From DASZTU01 sp035493835 (GTDB lineage Bacteria > Pseudomonadota > Alphaproteobacteria > Rhizobiales > Devosiaceae): a stretch of DNA of 8,252 nt. The notes beneath the pieces are model-generated. The model saw nothing but the letters and a program-made list of their open reading frames with translations, ran no database searches and was not told the DNA's origin. Both the position numbers and the translations under genes were made by a program. Position 1 is the first letter of the stretch. Every line of letters starts with the position of its first letter. Location of the stretch: NCBI GenBank assembly GCA_035493835.1, contig DATJHO010000135.1, positions 1 to 8,252 on the forward strand, read 5' to 3'. Shown piece by piece: positions 1-5,993 of this stretch.

Positions 1-5
1 AGAGA

Positions 6-29
6 GGCCGGGAGCAATCCCGGCCTTTT
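6..29 (+). terminator. Rho-independent terminator of a gene off the left edge
   Basis: A perfect 8-bp stem (GGCCGGGA / TCCCGGCC) closes a GCAA loop, a stable GNRA-type tetraloop, and is followed directly by TTTTC. The T-run lies on the right, so it ends rightward transcription coming from before position 1. Downstream of the hairpin read leftward there is no T-run, so a two-way role is not supported. Confidence 0.8.
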
Positions 30-80
30 CGTTGCGGAGCGCGGCCCTTCGAAACGGGCCGGGGCCGCACCCCCCCACCG

Positions 81-107
81 CGTCAACCCGGCGAAGGCCG
101 GCGGCCA
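81..107 (+). repeat. Palindromic intergenic repeat, family A, copy 1
   Basis: This unit has the form CGTCA-[stem-loop]-CCA. The stem here is CCGGC / GCCGG around a GAAG loop, and the outer pairs are broken (C87 faces C102). It is the most degraded of three copies in the window; the others are at 162-188, inverted, and 225-251. Confidence 0.65.
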
Positions 108-161
108 ATACTCGGTGAGCTGGCGGCGAGGCCCGCGACGGGCCGTTGGCGCCGAGCAAGA

Positions 162-188
162 TGGATCCCGGCTTCCGCCGGGATGACG
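162..188 (-). repeat. Palindromic intergenic repeat, family A, copy 2 (inverted)
   Basis: Read on the minus strand it is CGTCA-[stem-loop]-TCCA, the same 27-bp unit as at 225-251 in the opposite orientation. The stem is a perfect 7 bp (TCCCGGC / GCCGGGA on the plus strand) around a 4-nt loop. Its outermost pair is T-A where copy 3 has C-G, so both sides of the pair changed together. Copies 2 and 3 form an inverted pair about 90 bp end to end that could fold into one long hairpin. Confidence 0.75.
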
Positions 189-224
189 GCTGTGGACGTG
201 GCCCGGGCCGTTCCCTACCCACCA

Positions 225-251
225 CGTCACCCCGGCGAAGGCCGGGGTCCA
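225..251 (+). repeat. Palindromic intergenic repeat, family A, copy 3
   Basis: This copy has CGTCA, then a perfect 7-bp stem CCCCGGC / GCCGGGG around a GAAG loop, then TCCA. It is followed by a short T-run (252-256), so it could also slow or end rightward transcription, though no gene feeds into it within the window. Confidence 0.75.
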
Positions 252-288
252 TTTTTACAGACTAAGCGTCGGCCCTTTGGTTGGCACT

Positions 289-413
289 TCCCTTCCTTCT
301 CGCCATGGCCGGGCTTGACCCGGCCACCCATGCGGCCTCGCAAAGTTCACCGAAGCTACTGCAGAGGCTGCATGGGTCCCCGGGTCAAGCCCGGGGATGA
401 CGATGTGGCGAGG
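289..413. repeat. Bipartite palindromic repeat, family B, copy 1
   Basis: A unit of about 125 bp is bounded by two hairpins. The left is GGCCGGG-CTTGA-CCCGGCC at 307-325, followed by ACCCATG. The right is CATGGGT followed by CCCCGGG-TCAAG-CCCGGGG at 378-396, then ATGACGA. The two ends are inverted copies of each other except that two stem base pairs are flipped on both sides (GG/CC versus CC/GG), so each end pairs better with itself than with the other end. The interior (about 333-370) has no inverted symmetry. It encodes nothing recognisable and no transposase is nearby. Confidence 0.8.
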
Positions 414-470
414 GTGGCATTCGAATCCGGCGCCGTGCGACTCTCGTCTGGCGGCGGGCGAGTTGAGCAT

Positions 471-593
471 CTCCCTTCCTTCGTCATGGCCGGGCTTGAC
501 CCGGCCACCCATGGGGCCTCGCAAAGCTCACCGAAGCTACTGCAGAGGCTGCATGGGTCCCCAGGTCAAGCCGGGGATGACGATATGGCGAGG
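471..593. repeat. Bipartite palindromic repeat, family B, copy 2
   Basis: A direct repeat of the unit at 289-413, offset by about 181 bp and nearly identical, with only a handful of substitutions and one deleted base. In the right hairpin (559-576) one G has become A and one C is lost. Together these leave a six-pair stem (CCCC..GG / CC..GGGG) with a single bulged A around the TCAAG loop. The DNA between the two copies (414-470) does not belong to the unit. Confidence 0.8.
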
Positions 594-599
594 GGTGCA

Positions 600-624
600 A
601 CCAAATGCCGGCGCCGCGCCGGCA
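600..624 (-). terminator. Possible terminator of the leftward HIT-DUF1275 transcript
   Basis: A perfect 8-bp GC-rich stem (TGCCGGCG / CGCCGGCA, loop 614-616) is followed, reading leftward, by TTTGGTT. It lies about 50 bp past the stop codon of the DUF1275 gene, where a terminator is expected. The T-tract is interrupted by GG, so termination may be partial or the hairpin may be incidental in this GC-rich repeat area. Confidence 0.45.
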
Positions 625-674
625 GCCCCTCGCTCAAGCGTTTGGGACCTGCATCAACTCAGTTGGATCGCGCT

Positions 675-1337
675 CTAGTTCGAGTCCGAACGCCCAGGCT
701 GCCTTAGGGCGCCCATAAGGGATCCGACGAAGAAGTGGAGATAGATCGCCGCGGGCAGCAGCAGGGCAGGGATGCCCCATCGTCCGTCCCCCATGGCGCC
801 GGCCAGGCCCCCTAGGCAGAGCGAGGCCCAGACGAGTATGTGCTGCACCCAGCGCCAGGCCGGTGCCTTGCGGCGCAGCGCGTGCGCGAGGTCCTGCGCC
901 GCGGCGAAGAGGGTTCCTGTTACGAAGGTCGCGCCAAGGCGGGCGGAGCCAGCCGGCTGCAGGATCGCGTTCTGGGCGCCCGTGACGAAGGCCAGCCCGA
1001 TCATCGCCTCGGCGGGTGTGAAGCCGCTGAGCGAAAGGCCGATTGAAACGGCCATCACGGCCACTACCGATCCCAGCACCAGCACCGAGCCCCAGCGCCG
1101 CGCCGAGACCGCGACGAAGCTCCCCGCGAAGCCGCCGATGAAGAACATGGCGATCAGCGCGGCCGGCAGCAGGGCAGCCAGCCAATCCCCCGCGGCAAGG
1201 ACAGTGCCCAGCCGCGTCGTGTTGCCGCTCATGAACGAGATGTAGGCCCCGTGCAGTTCGACGAAGCCGATCGCATCCACGAATCCGGCACAGCCGGTGA
1301 GCAGGAGGCCGGGGGCAAGCTTGGCGGGCGGAGTCAC
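675..1337 (-). CDS. DUF1275 (YoaK-like) multi-pass membrane protein
   Basis: A 220-residue, strongly hydrophobic protein with about six membrane segments, the usual size of DUF1275 (YoaK-family) inner-membrane proteins. Family-typical features sit near the N-terminus: GFVDAIGF at residues 18-25, including the conserved Asp, and SFMSGNTTRLG at 34-44, matching the usual 'hMTGN.v.lG' signature. The biochemical role of the family is unknown; transport is often guessed. I chose the GTG at 1335-1337. The frame stays open further upstream, but that part overlaps the HIT gene, has no family similarity and is rich in Arg and Pro. The GTG lies 10 bp after the HIT stop codon. AGGA precedes it at only 2 nt, so initiation probably depends on coupling to HIT translation. 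Confidence 0.85.
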   Translation of the reverse strand: MTPPAKLAPGLLLTGCAGFVDAIGFVELHGAYISFMSGNTTRLGTVLAAGDWLAALLPAALIAMFFIGGFAGSFVAVSARRWGSVLVLGSVVAVMAVSIGLSLSGFTPAEAMIGLAFVTGAQNAILQPAGSARLGATFVTGTLFAAAQDLAHALRRKAPAWRWVQHILVWASLCLGGLAGAMGDGRWGIPALLLPAAIYLHFFVGSLMGALRQPGRSDSN

Positions 1338-1347
1338 GGTCCTGGGA

Positions 1348-1773
1348 TCAAGCCAATTCCGCGGCGATCGCCTTGGCGAGCGCCGAGAGTTCGGCGTCGT
1401 CGGCCTTGCCGCCTGCACCGTGTCGGCCGATCTCCTTGCCCTCGTAGGCGGGAATGATATGGAAATGGAGGTAAAAAACCGTCTGGCCGGCAGGGGGCTC
1501 GTTGAACTGGACGAGCCGGAAGCCATCGGCGTCGGTGGCCTTCACCACCGCAGCCGCGAGCCTCTGAACCGTCGGCATCACCGACGAGAGCACCGCCGGA
1601 TCGGCATCGAGCAGGTTGCGCGAGGGCACCTTGGGGATCACCAGCACGTGGCCGCGTGATTGGGGAAACACGTCCATGATGGCGAGCGCATTCTCGTCCT
1701 CATAGACCTTGTATGATGGAATGGCGCCGCTGAGGATTTTCGCAAAAATGTTGTCCGGGTCGTAGGCGGTCAT
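1348..1773 (-). CDS. HIT-family (histidine triad) protein
   Basis: A 141-residue protein covering the whole HIT domain: N-terminal DNIFAKILSGAIPSYKVYED, GHVLVIPK at 41-48 with His42, then NEPPAGQ at 91-97 and the triad region YLHFHIIP at 101-108. HIT proteins are nucleotide-binding hydrolases or transferases acting on phosphoramidates such as adenosine 5'-monophosphoramidate. His103 is in the position of the catalytic nucleophile and His105 follows. The first His of the HxHxH motif is Tyr101, encoded by TAC, one base from the usual CAC. Many bacterial relatives read 'VFHLHFHIIP' here, so activity could be altered. The start is supported by a strong ribosome site GAGGAG at 1783-1788, 9 nt before the ATG. 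The gene is first in a pair with the DUF1275 gene. A gap of 170 bp with repeats separates it from the upstream gene, so it may have its own promoter. Confidence 0.92.
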   Translation of the reverse strand: MTAYDPDNIFAKILSGAIPSYKVYEDENALAIMDVFPQSRGHVLVIPKVPSRNLLDADPAVLSSVMPTVQRLAAAVVKATDADGFRLVQFNEPPAGQTVFYLHFHIIPAYEGKEIGRHGAGGKADDAELSALAKAIAAELA

Positions 1774-1813
1774 TCTGGCGCGCTCCTCGCATTTGCCGGC
1801 AACAATCCCGGCT

Positions 1814-1907
1814 TCATCCCGCGAACGCGGGAGTCCACATCCGATAAACTAGCAGCGCGCCCGGCGGATAGCCTCAAATATGGATTCCCACGTTCGCGGG
1901 AATGACG
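1814..1907. repeat. Inverted-pair palindromic repeat, family C
   Basis: Two inverted arms lie between the COG3146 gene and the HIT gene. The left arm (1814-1840) contains TCCCGC-GAAC-GCGGGA and ends in GTCCACAT. The right arm (1878-1907) begins ATATGGA and contains ATTCCC...GGGAAT followed by GACG. Read in the same direction the arms match over about 25 positions with few differences. Each arm can form its own hairpin, or both can pair across the 37-bp spacer. On the transcript it could act as a terminator or an RNA-stability element between the two parts of the leftward gene block. Translation of the right arm gives 'VIPANVGIHI', a string typical of spurious proteins from such repeats. Confidence 0.75.
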
Positions 1908-1943
1908 CCGAGCGCGTCGCGCGGTCTGGTTGGCAGCCACAGC

Positions 1944-3116
1944 CTAATCCGGAATTTCGCCCTTGCGGAAGGGGGTAAAGCGGTCGAGTTCTTCCTGCTC
2001 GTGGGCGACCGAGGCGCGCTCGCGCTCCAGATAGTCGGCGATGGCCTCGCGGAAACTGGCATTGGCGATGTAGTGGATCGAATGCATCGTCGTCGGCTCG
2101 TAGCCGCGCGCCAGCTTGTGCTCCCCCTGCGCCCCGGCTTCCACGATCGGGAGCTTGTGGGCGATGGCGAAGTCGATGGCCTGGTAGTAGCAGACCTCGA
2201 AATGGAGGAATGGCACGTGCCGGGTGGCGCCCCAATTGCGCCCGTAGAGCGTGGTTGTGCCCTTGAGGTTGAGGGCCCCCGCAATGGCCCGCGGCCCGTC
2301 ATAGGCGAGGATCAGCACGACCTGGTCGGCCATCCGCTCGCCCAGCAGCGAGAAGAACTTCCGGTTAAGATAGGGCCGGCCCCATTTCCTGCCGCCGGTA
2401 TCCTCGTAGAACTCGTAGAAGGCGTCCCAGGCCGCCTCGGTCAGGTCGCTGCCGGAGAGCCATTTGACGGTGAGCCCCTCCGCCAGCGCATCCCGCCGCT
2501 CGCGCTTGATGATCTTTCGGTGACGCGAGGAGAGCGTCGCCAGGAAATCATCGAACGAGCCAAAGCCGTGATTGTGCCAGTGAAACTGTGTGTCGGTCCG
2601 CACCAGCCAGTCGGCCTCGCCGGCAAGCTCTGCCTCGCCCGGCGGCACGAAGGTGGCGTGGACGGATGAGGCCTCGAGCCGGTGGCAGAGCGTTTCCGCC
2701 GTGCTGAGGAGGGCCCGCCTGATCGCCGGATCGCCACTTGGCACCAACAGTTTCGGCGCCGTCACCGGGGTGAAGGGAATGGAACCCTGGAGCTTTGGAT
2801 AATAGCTGCCGCCGGCCCGCTCGAAGGCATCCGCCCAACCATGGTCGAAGACGTATTCGCCCTGCGAGTGCGACTTCAGGAAAAGCGGCAAGAGGCCGAC
2901 AGCCTCGCCGTTTTCCCGCTCCAGCAGGATGTGCTGCGGCTGCCAGCCGGTGCGCCGGGTGGCGCAGCCGGATTCCTCCAGCGCGAGGAAAAAGGCGTGG
3001 TCGAGAAATGGATTGTCCGGCACGCCGCCGGTGGAGGGCAGCAAGGCATTCCAAGTCGCCGCGGCGATCGAAGCCGTGGTCGAATGGACAGTCGCGCGTA
3101 AGCTTTCTTCAGGCAC
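1944..3116 (-). CDS. COG3146-type GNAT-fold N-acyltransferase (putative)
   Basis: A 390-residue protein of the COG3146 (DUF482) family, related in fold to GNAT and FemAB acyltransferases. The substrate is not established. Family landmarks are NPFL at 35-38, EESG at 47-50, RTGWQPQHILLE at 55-66, the long block EYVFDHGWADAF at 87-98 with YYPKLQGSIPFTPV at 105-118, and a basic SSRHRKIIKRERR at 196-208. The C-terminal half has LYGRNWGA, VPFLHFEVCYYQAIDFAI and EAGAQGEHKLARGY, typical of the acyl-CoA or aminoacyl-tRNA binding fold. The start is the GTG at 3114-3116. It overlaps the stop of the upstream phosphodiesterase gene by 8 bp, and the residues after it match the usual N-terminus ('..ASIAAATWNALL'). 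Longer versions would read back into the previous gene. GAGGG is 14 nt upstream, too far to be a good site, so translational coupling is likely. Confidence 0.85.
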   Translation of the reverse strand: MPEESLRATVHSTTASIAAATWNALLPSTGGVPDNPFLDHAFFLALEESGCATRRTGWQPQHILLERENGEAVGLLPLFLKSHSQGEYVFDHGWADAFERAGGSYYPKLQGSIPFTPVTAPKLLVPSGDPAIRRALLSTAETLCHRLEASSVHATFVPPGEAELAGEADWLVRTDTQFHWHNHGFGSFDDFLATLSSRHRKIIKRERRDALAEGLTVKWLSGSDLTEAAWDAFYEFYEDTGGRKWGRPYLNRKFFSLLGERMADQVVLILAYDGPRAIAGALNLKGTTTLYGRNWGATRHVPFLHFEVCYYQAIDFAIAHKLPIVEAGAQGEHKLARGYEPTTMHSIHYIANASFREAIADYLERERASVAHEQEELDRFTPFRKGEIPD

Positions 3117-3867
3117 TTGTGGGCAAGAATCCCTCGAATACGATCTGGTCGGCATGCGCCAAGGCGAGCTTGGCCTGATCCGCCGAACGAATGGTCCAAC
3201 TGGTGACGGGCTTGCCGAGAGCCCTGAAAGCACGGACAGCGGGCAATTCCAAGGCTTCCTTGTCGACGGACAGGAAATCGAAACGCGTCAGCGGCCAATG
3301 GAGCAGATGTCGGAGCGCGAAGCGATCAAAGGGTTTTAGCCACTCATAGTCCTCGCCCTCGTCGACATAACGCTCGGTGATGATGCCGAGTTGCCCGGAA
3401 AAACCGGCTTCCCGCACACCGGTGAGCAGCCAGGGATCGAAGGATTCAAAGACGATGGGACCCCGATAGCGGCTCGCATTGGCTGCCGCCACCGCTGCCA
3501 GCGGTTTGGTCTTTTCGGATATCTGGTGCTTCAGTTCGACCTGCAGCAGAGCGCGGCCGGCAACCTGTTCCAGCAACTGCCCGAAGGTCTGCGGGCAATC
3601 GCCGGCGGCGCTGCCGAGCAGCGGGGTTTTCAGCAGCACGTCCGAGGAAATGTCGCGCACGAAACCCGAAAGGCCCGTGAGGCGCTCGAGCCGGTCGTCA
3701 TGGAAAACGACGGGCACGCCGTCACGGGTGATCTGCAGGTCGCATTCGATGGCGAAGCCTTTTTCGATCGCCCGCTCGAATGCCGAGCGCGAGTTCTCGA
3801 TGATCCCCGCAGCACGATCATGGAGGCCGCGATGGGCGATCGGAGAATCGAAAAATCTCTTGCCCAT
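3109..3867 (-). CDS. Glycerophosphodiester phosphodiesterase family protein
   Basis: A 252-residue protein with the full GDPD TIM-barrel signature: AHRG at 11-14 (His12, Arg13), ENS at 24-26, ECD at 41-43 (metal-binding Glu41 and Asp43), FHDD at 55-58 (catalytic His56) and VELK at 110-113 (Glu111). The family hydrolyses glycerophosphodiesters to glycerol 3-phosphate and an alcohol. No signal peptide is visible, so it is probably cytoplasmic, acting on phospholipid breakdown products or related phosphodiesters. The ATG shares its A with the TGA of the RidA-family gene (TGATG), a classic coupled junction, and no strong ribosome site precedes it. The 3' end overlaps the next gene by 8 bp. All catalytic residues I can identify are present. 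Confidence 0.93.
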   Translation of the reverse strand: MGKRFFDSPIAHRGLHDRAAGIIENSRSAFERAIEKGFAIECDLQITRDGVPVVFHDDRLERLTGLSGFVRDISSDVLLKTPLLGSAAGDCPQTFGQLLEQVAGRALLQVELKHQISEKTKPLAAVAAANASRYRGPIVFESFDPWLLTGVREAGFSGQLGIITERYVDEGEDYEWLKPFDRFALRHLLHWPLTRFDFLSVDKEALELPAVRAFRALGKPVTSWTIRSADQAKLALAHADQIVFEGFLPTSA

Positions 3868-4325
3868 CAGACTTCAACGATCGCTTCGATTTCGACCGCA
3901 GCGCCGAAGGGCAGGGCCATCACCCCGACCGCCGCGCGGGTGTGCTTGCCCTTGTCACCCAAAATGCCCACGATCAGGTTGGAGGCGCCGTTTGCGACCA
4001 GGTGCTGCTCGGTGAACTCGGGCGTCGAGGCGACGAAGGCCGTCAGCTTGATGACCCGCTTGATGTTGTCCAGCTCGACGCCGCCATTGTGGACGATCTG
4101 CGCCAACACGTTCAGCACTGCGAGCTCGGCCGCGTTTCCACCCTGCACGACGTTCATCGTTTCGCCCAGGCGCCCCTCGACGACGCCGTTCTCGCCGGTC
4201 GAAATCTGGCCCGAGATGTAGAGCAGGTTCCCGGTGCGGAGCACGGGCAGGTAGCTGGCCACGGGCGCCCTGGCGGCGGGGAGTTCGTATCCGTACTGGC
4301 GAAGCTTCTCGATGGCGGTGGTCAT
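3867..4325 (-). CDS. RidA/YjgF/UK114-family protein
   Basis: A 152-residue member of the RidA superfamily, somewhat longer than the ~130-residue archetype because of an N-terminal extension (MTTAIEKLRQYGYELP). It resembles the subgroup often annotated as YjgF/UK114-like type 1. RidA proteins deaminate reactive enamine and imine intermediates released by PLP enzymes. The catalytic Arg is present (Arg130 in HTRAAVGVMALPFGA), followed by VEIEA with Glu145, and GNLLYISGQ at 32-40 is the usual core strand. Trimer formation is expected from the family. The start codon overlaps the dinB stop (ATGA). A ribosome site GAAAGG at 4335-4340 sits 9 nt upstream inside the dinB end. It is the third gene of the coupled operon. 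Whether it is a true RidA deaminase or a divergent subgroup cannot be decided from sequence alone. Confidence 0.93.
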   Translation of the reverse strand: MTTAIEKLRQYGYELPAARAPVASYLPVLRTGNLLYISGQISTGENGVVEGRLGETMNVVQGGNAAELAVLNVLAQIVHNGGVELDNIKRVIKLTAFVASTPEFTEQHLVANGASNLIVGILGDKGKHTRAAVGVMALPFGAAVEIEAIVEV

Positions 4326-5656
4326 TTGTCGTTGCCTTTCTCGCCAAGCCGGCTTGCGCCGGTCGTGGTGTTGCGGCGATCTTCGGATCGCCGATAGAGT
4401 TTGCCGCGGATCACGGCGTCCTTGCCGAAACGGGTCCTGACCCTGTCCATGGCCCGTTCCGCGGCCGCCCGGCGGGCAATCCCCGGCTCCAGCAGATCCA
4501 CCGGATCGCCACCGGTTGCCGGCTCGATGCCCGAAACCCCGATGCCAATCAGCCGGAACGCCGTGCCGTCGATCTCGCGGGCGAGCAGCTGCACGCCGGT
4601 TTCATAAAGTATATTCGCTAACTGTGTCGGGATCATCAATTGCCGGGCCCTGGTGCGCAAGCGGAATCCCGCAGATTTGAGCTTGAGCGTCACGGTGGTG
4701 CCGACAATGCCCTTGGCCTTCAGCCGCTCCGAAAGACGCTCGCACAAGGAGAGTAGCACCGCCGAGAGTGCCTCGAAGTCGCTGAGGTCGGAATTGAAGG
4801 TGGTTTCGGACGAGACGGTCTTCATCTCGCTGTCCACCTCGATGGCGCGCGCATCCTCTCCACGCGACAGCCGGGAGAGCCGGGCGCCCATTTCGCCATA
4901 GCGGCGCATCAGGTCTTCGGGCGGCGTCGCCTGCAACTGTCCGATGGTGGAAAAGCCGTCGCGCTTGAGGGTGGCATCCAGCACCTTGCCGACGCCGAAG
5001 ATCAGCGACACTGGTTTTGGGCCGAGGAAGCTCACCGTCTCGGCCTTGCCGATCACCGCAAAGCCGCGCGGCTTGTCGAGGTCGGAGGCGATCTTGGCGA
5101 GGAACTTGTTGTGGCTGAGCCCGACGGAGACGGTGATGCCGACCTGGTCCTCGATCCGCTTGGCCAGCCGGGCCAGGACTTCGGCGGGGCTTGCCCGGTG
5201 CAGGGCCCGCGTGCCGGAGAGGTCGAGGAACGCCTCATCGATCGAGAGCGGCTGCACCAGCGGGGTCAGCTCGTCCATCATCACGCGGATCTGCCGCGAG
5301 ACGCCCGCATATTTTTCCATGTTTGGGCCGACAATGACCGCCTGCGGGCAAAGCTTTCGGGCCTCGAACATCGGCATGGCCGAATGGACGCCATATTGCC
5401 GGGCGATATAGCAGCAGGTCGAGACGACCCCGCGCACGCCGCCGCCGATTATCAGCGGCTTGTCGCGCAGGCTCGGATCGTCACGCTTCTCGATCGAGGC
5501 ATAGAAGGCATCGCAATCGATATGGGCCATGCTGAGCTCGAAGAGCTCGTCATGGGCAATGAGGCGCGGCGAGCCGCAATCGGGGCAGCGCTCCAGCAGC
5601 GAACCCCTCGTCCAGGTCGCCGCGCAGTCGCGGCACAGCACGCCGACGGTAGCCAT
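4322..5656 (-). CDS. dinB: DNA polymerase IV (Y-family) with N-terminal zinc ribbon
   Basis: A 444-residue Y-family translesion polymerase. Residues 1-33 form a likely zinc ribbon with Cys8, Cys11, Cys24 and Cys27 (CRDC ... CPDC), an extension seen in rhizobial DinB proteins and absent from E. coli Pol IV. The polymerase core follows: AHIDCDAFYASIE at 44-56 with metal-binding Asp47 and the aromatic steric-gate region Phe51-Tyr52, GVVSTCCYIARQYGVHSAMP at 76-95, and SIDEAF at 138-143 with catalytic Asp140 and Glu141. The little-finger domain lies in about 280-400. The last 25 residues are basic and polar, and I see no clear sliding-clamp motif (QL-x-LF type) at the C-terminus. The protein inserts nucleotides opposite damaged bases at low fidelity. 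The ATG is 9 bp after the DUF3572 stop, with a weak GAGAG upstream. The stop overlaps the RidA-family start (ATGA). A possible LexA-like site lies before the operon. Confidence 0.95.
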   Translation of the reverse strand: MATVGVLCRDCAATWTRGSLLERCPDCGSPRLIAHDELFELSMAHIDCDAFYASIEKRDDPSLRDKPLIIGGGVRGVVSTCCYIARQYGVHSAMPMFEARKLCPQAVIVGPNMEKYAGVSRQIRVMMDELTPLVQPLSIDEAFLDLSGTRALHRASPAEVLARLAKRIEDQVGITVSVGLSHNKFLAKIASDLDKPRGFAVIGKAETVSFLGPKPVSLIFGVGKVLDATLKRDGFSTIGQLQATPPEDLMRRYGEMGARLSRLSRGEDARAIEVDSEMKTVSSETTFNSDLSDFEALSAVLLSLCERLSERLKAKGIVGTTVTLKLKSAGFRLRTRARQLMIPTQLANILYETGVQLLAREIDGTAFRLIGIGVSGIEPATGGDPVDLLEPGIARRAAAERAMDRVRTRFGKDAVIRGKLYRRSEDRRNTTTGASRLGEKGNDK

Positions 5657-5665
5657 GGGATGCTC

Positions 5666-5944
5666 TCAATGACCGGGGTTGAGTCGGTGCCAGACGCGCA
5701 TGAAATCTTCCGGCTTGAGGCTGTGATTGGCGCAGAGCGTCAGCAGCAGCGGCTCGTTGGTGGCAAAATAATCGATGAGGCCGGTCTGGAGCTGGGTCGT
5801 GCCCACGGCGCGCCGCAGCGCCGTTGGGTCGTAGCCGGCAAAGCCCATGAATTCAGCCAGTTGCGCCGGATCTTCGGCAAGTTGGCCGAGGCAGAGATCG
5901 GCAAGCGCCGCCAGCTCGGGATGGTGTCGTGATGGTGCCGCCAT
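5666..5944 (-). CDS. DUF3572 family protein
   Basis: A 92-residue, mostly helical, Leu- and Ala-rich protein matching the DUF3572 family of alphaproteobacteria, commonly found beside dinB and divK. The function is unknown. Recognisable stretches are ALADLCLGQLAEDPAQLAEF, GFAGYDPTALRRAV and the C-terminal ANHSLKPEDFMRVWHRL. No membrane segment, signal peptide or metal motif is seen. I chose the ATG at 5942-5944 because GAGG lies 5 nt upstream (5950-5953) and the protein then has the usual family length. The frame runs 50 codons further up, but that extension would cover the whole divergent promoter gap and looks non-coding. It is the first gene of the leftward operon. Its position suggests co-expression with the polymerase rather than proving a repair role. 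Confidence 0.88.
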   Translation of the reverse strand: MAAPSRHHPELAALADLCLGQLAEDPAQLAEFMGFAGYDPTALRRAVGTTQLQTGLIDYFATNEPLLLTLCANHSLKPEDFMRVWHRLNPGH

Positions 5945-5978
5945 CGCCGCCTCATTCTCTGTTTCGAAAGCATTTGAT

Positions 5979-5993
5979 GTTACCCGATTGTTC
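5979..5993. promoter_or_regulatory. Candidate LexA-like direct repeat in the divergent promoter
   Basis: GTTA-N7-GTTC differs at one base from the alphaproteobacterial LexA operator GTTC-N7-GTTC (GAAC-N7-TAAC read leftward). It lies 35 bp before the DUF3572-dinB operon and 46 bp before divK. dinB is a LexA target in many bacteria, which makes the position sensible. A partly overlapping inverted repeat (CCCG-N6-CGGG, 5983-5996) is also present, so another factor could bind here. I could not identify convincing -35/-10 elements on either strand. Confidence 0.35.

Larger units (their letters stand above)
30..674. other. Gene-free, repeat-rich intergenic region
   Basis: This 645-bp stretch has long open frames on both strands, but their translations come from repeat DNA. 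They contain peptide strings such as 'MAGLDPATH', 'PGLDPGTH' and 'HPGEGRGP', which are typical of translated palindromic repeats. No frame has a plausible ribosome site and a recognisable protein. The region holds three copies of a 27-bp palindromic repeat, two copies of a unit of about 125 bp, and smaller GC-rich hairpins, for example 42-61 with stem CGGCCC/GGGCCG. I see no RNA gene. Confidence 0.75.

Noticed and set aside
289..593. CRISPR array from the two B copies
   Set aside because: There are only two copies, each about 125 bp with internal hairpins, and no cas genes; this is not CRISPR repeat size or layout.
183..707. Long open frames on both strands at the left end (up to 174 codons)
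   Set aside because: They translate repeats A and B, contain peptide strings typical of repeat-derived false proteins, lack ribosome sites, and several frames are open at once because of high GC content.
1902..3339. Plus-strand open frames opposite the COG3146 and GDPD genes
   Set aside because: They are antisense shadows of well-supported minus-strand genes and show no recognisable domain.
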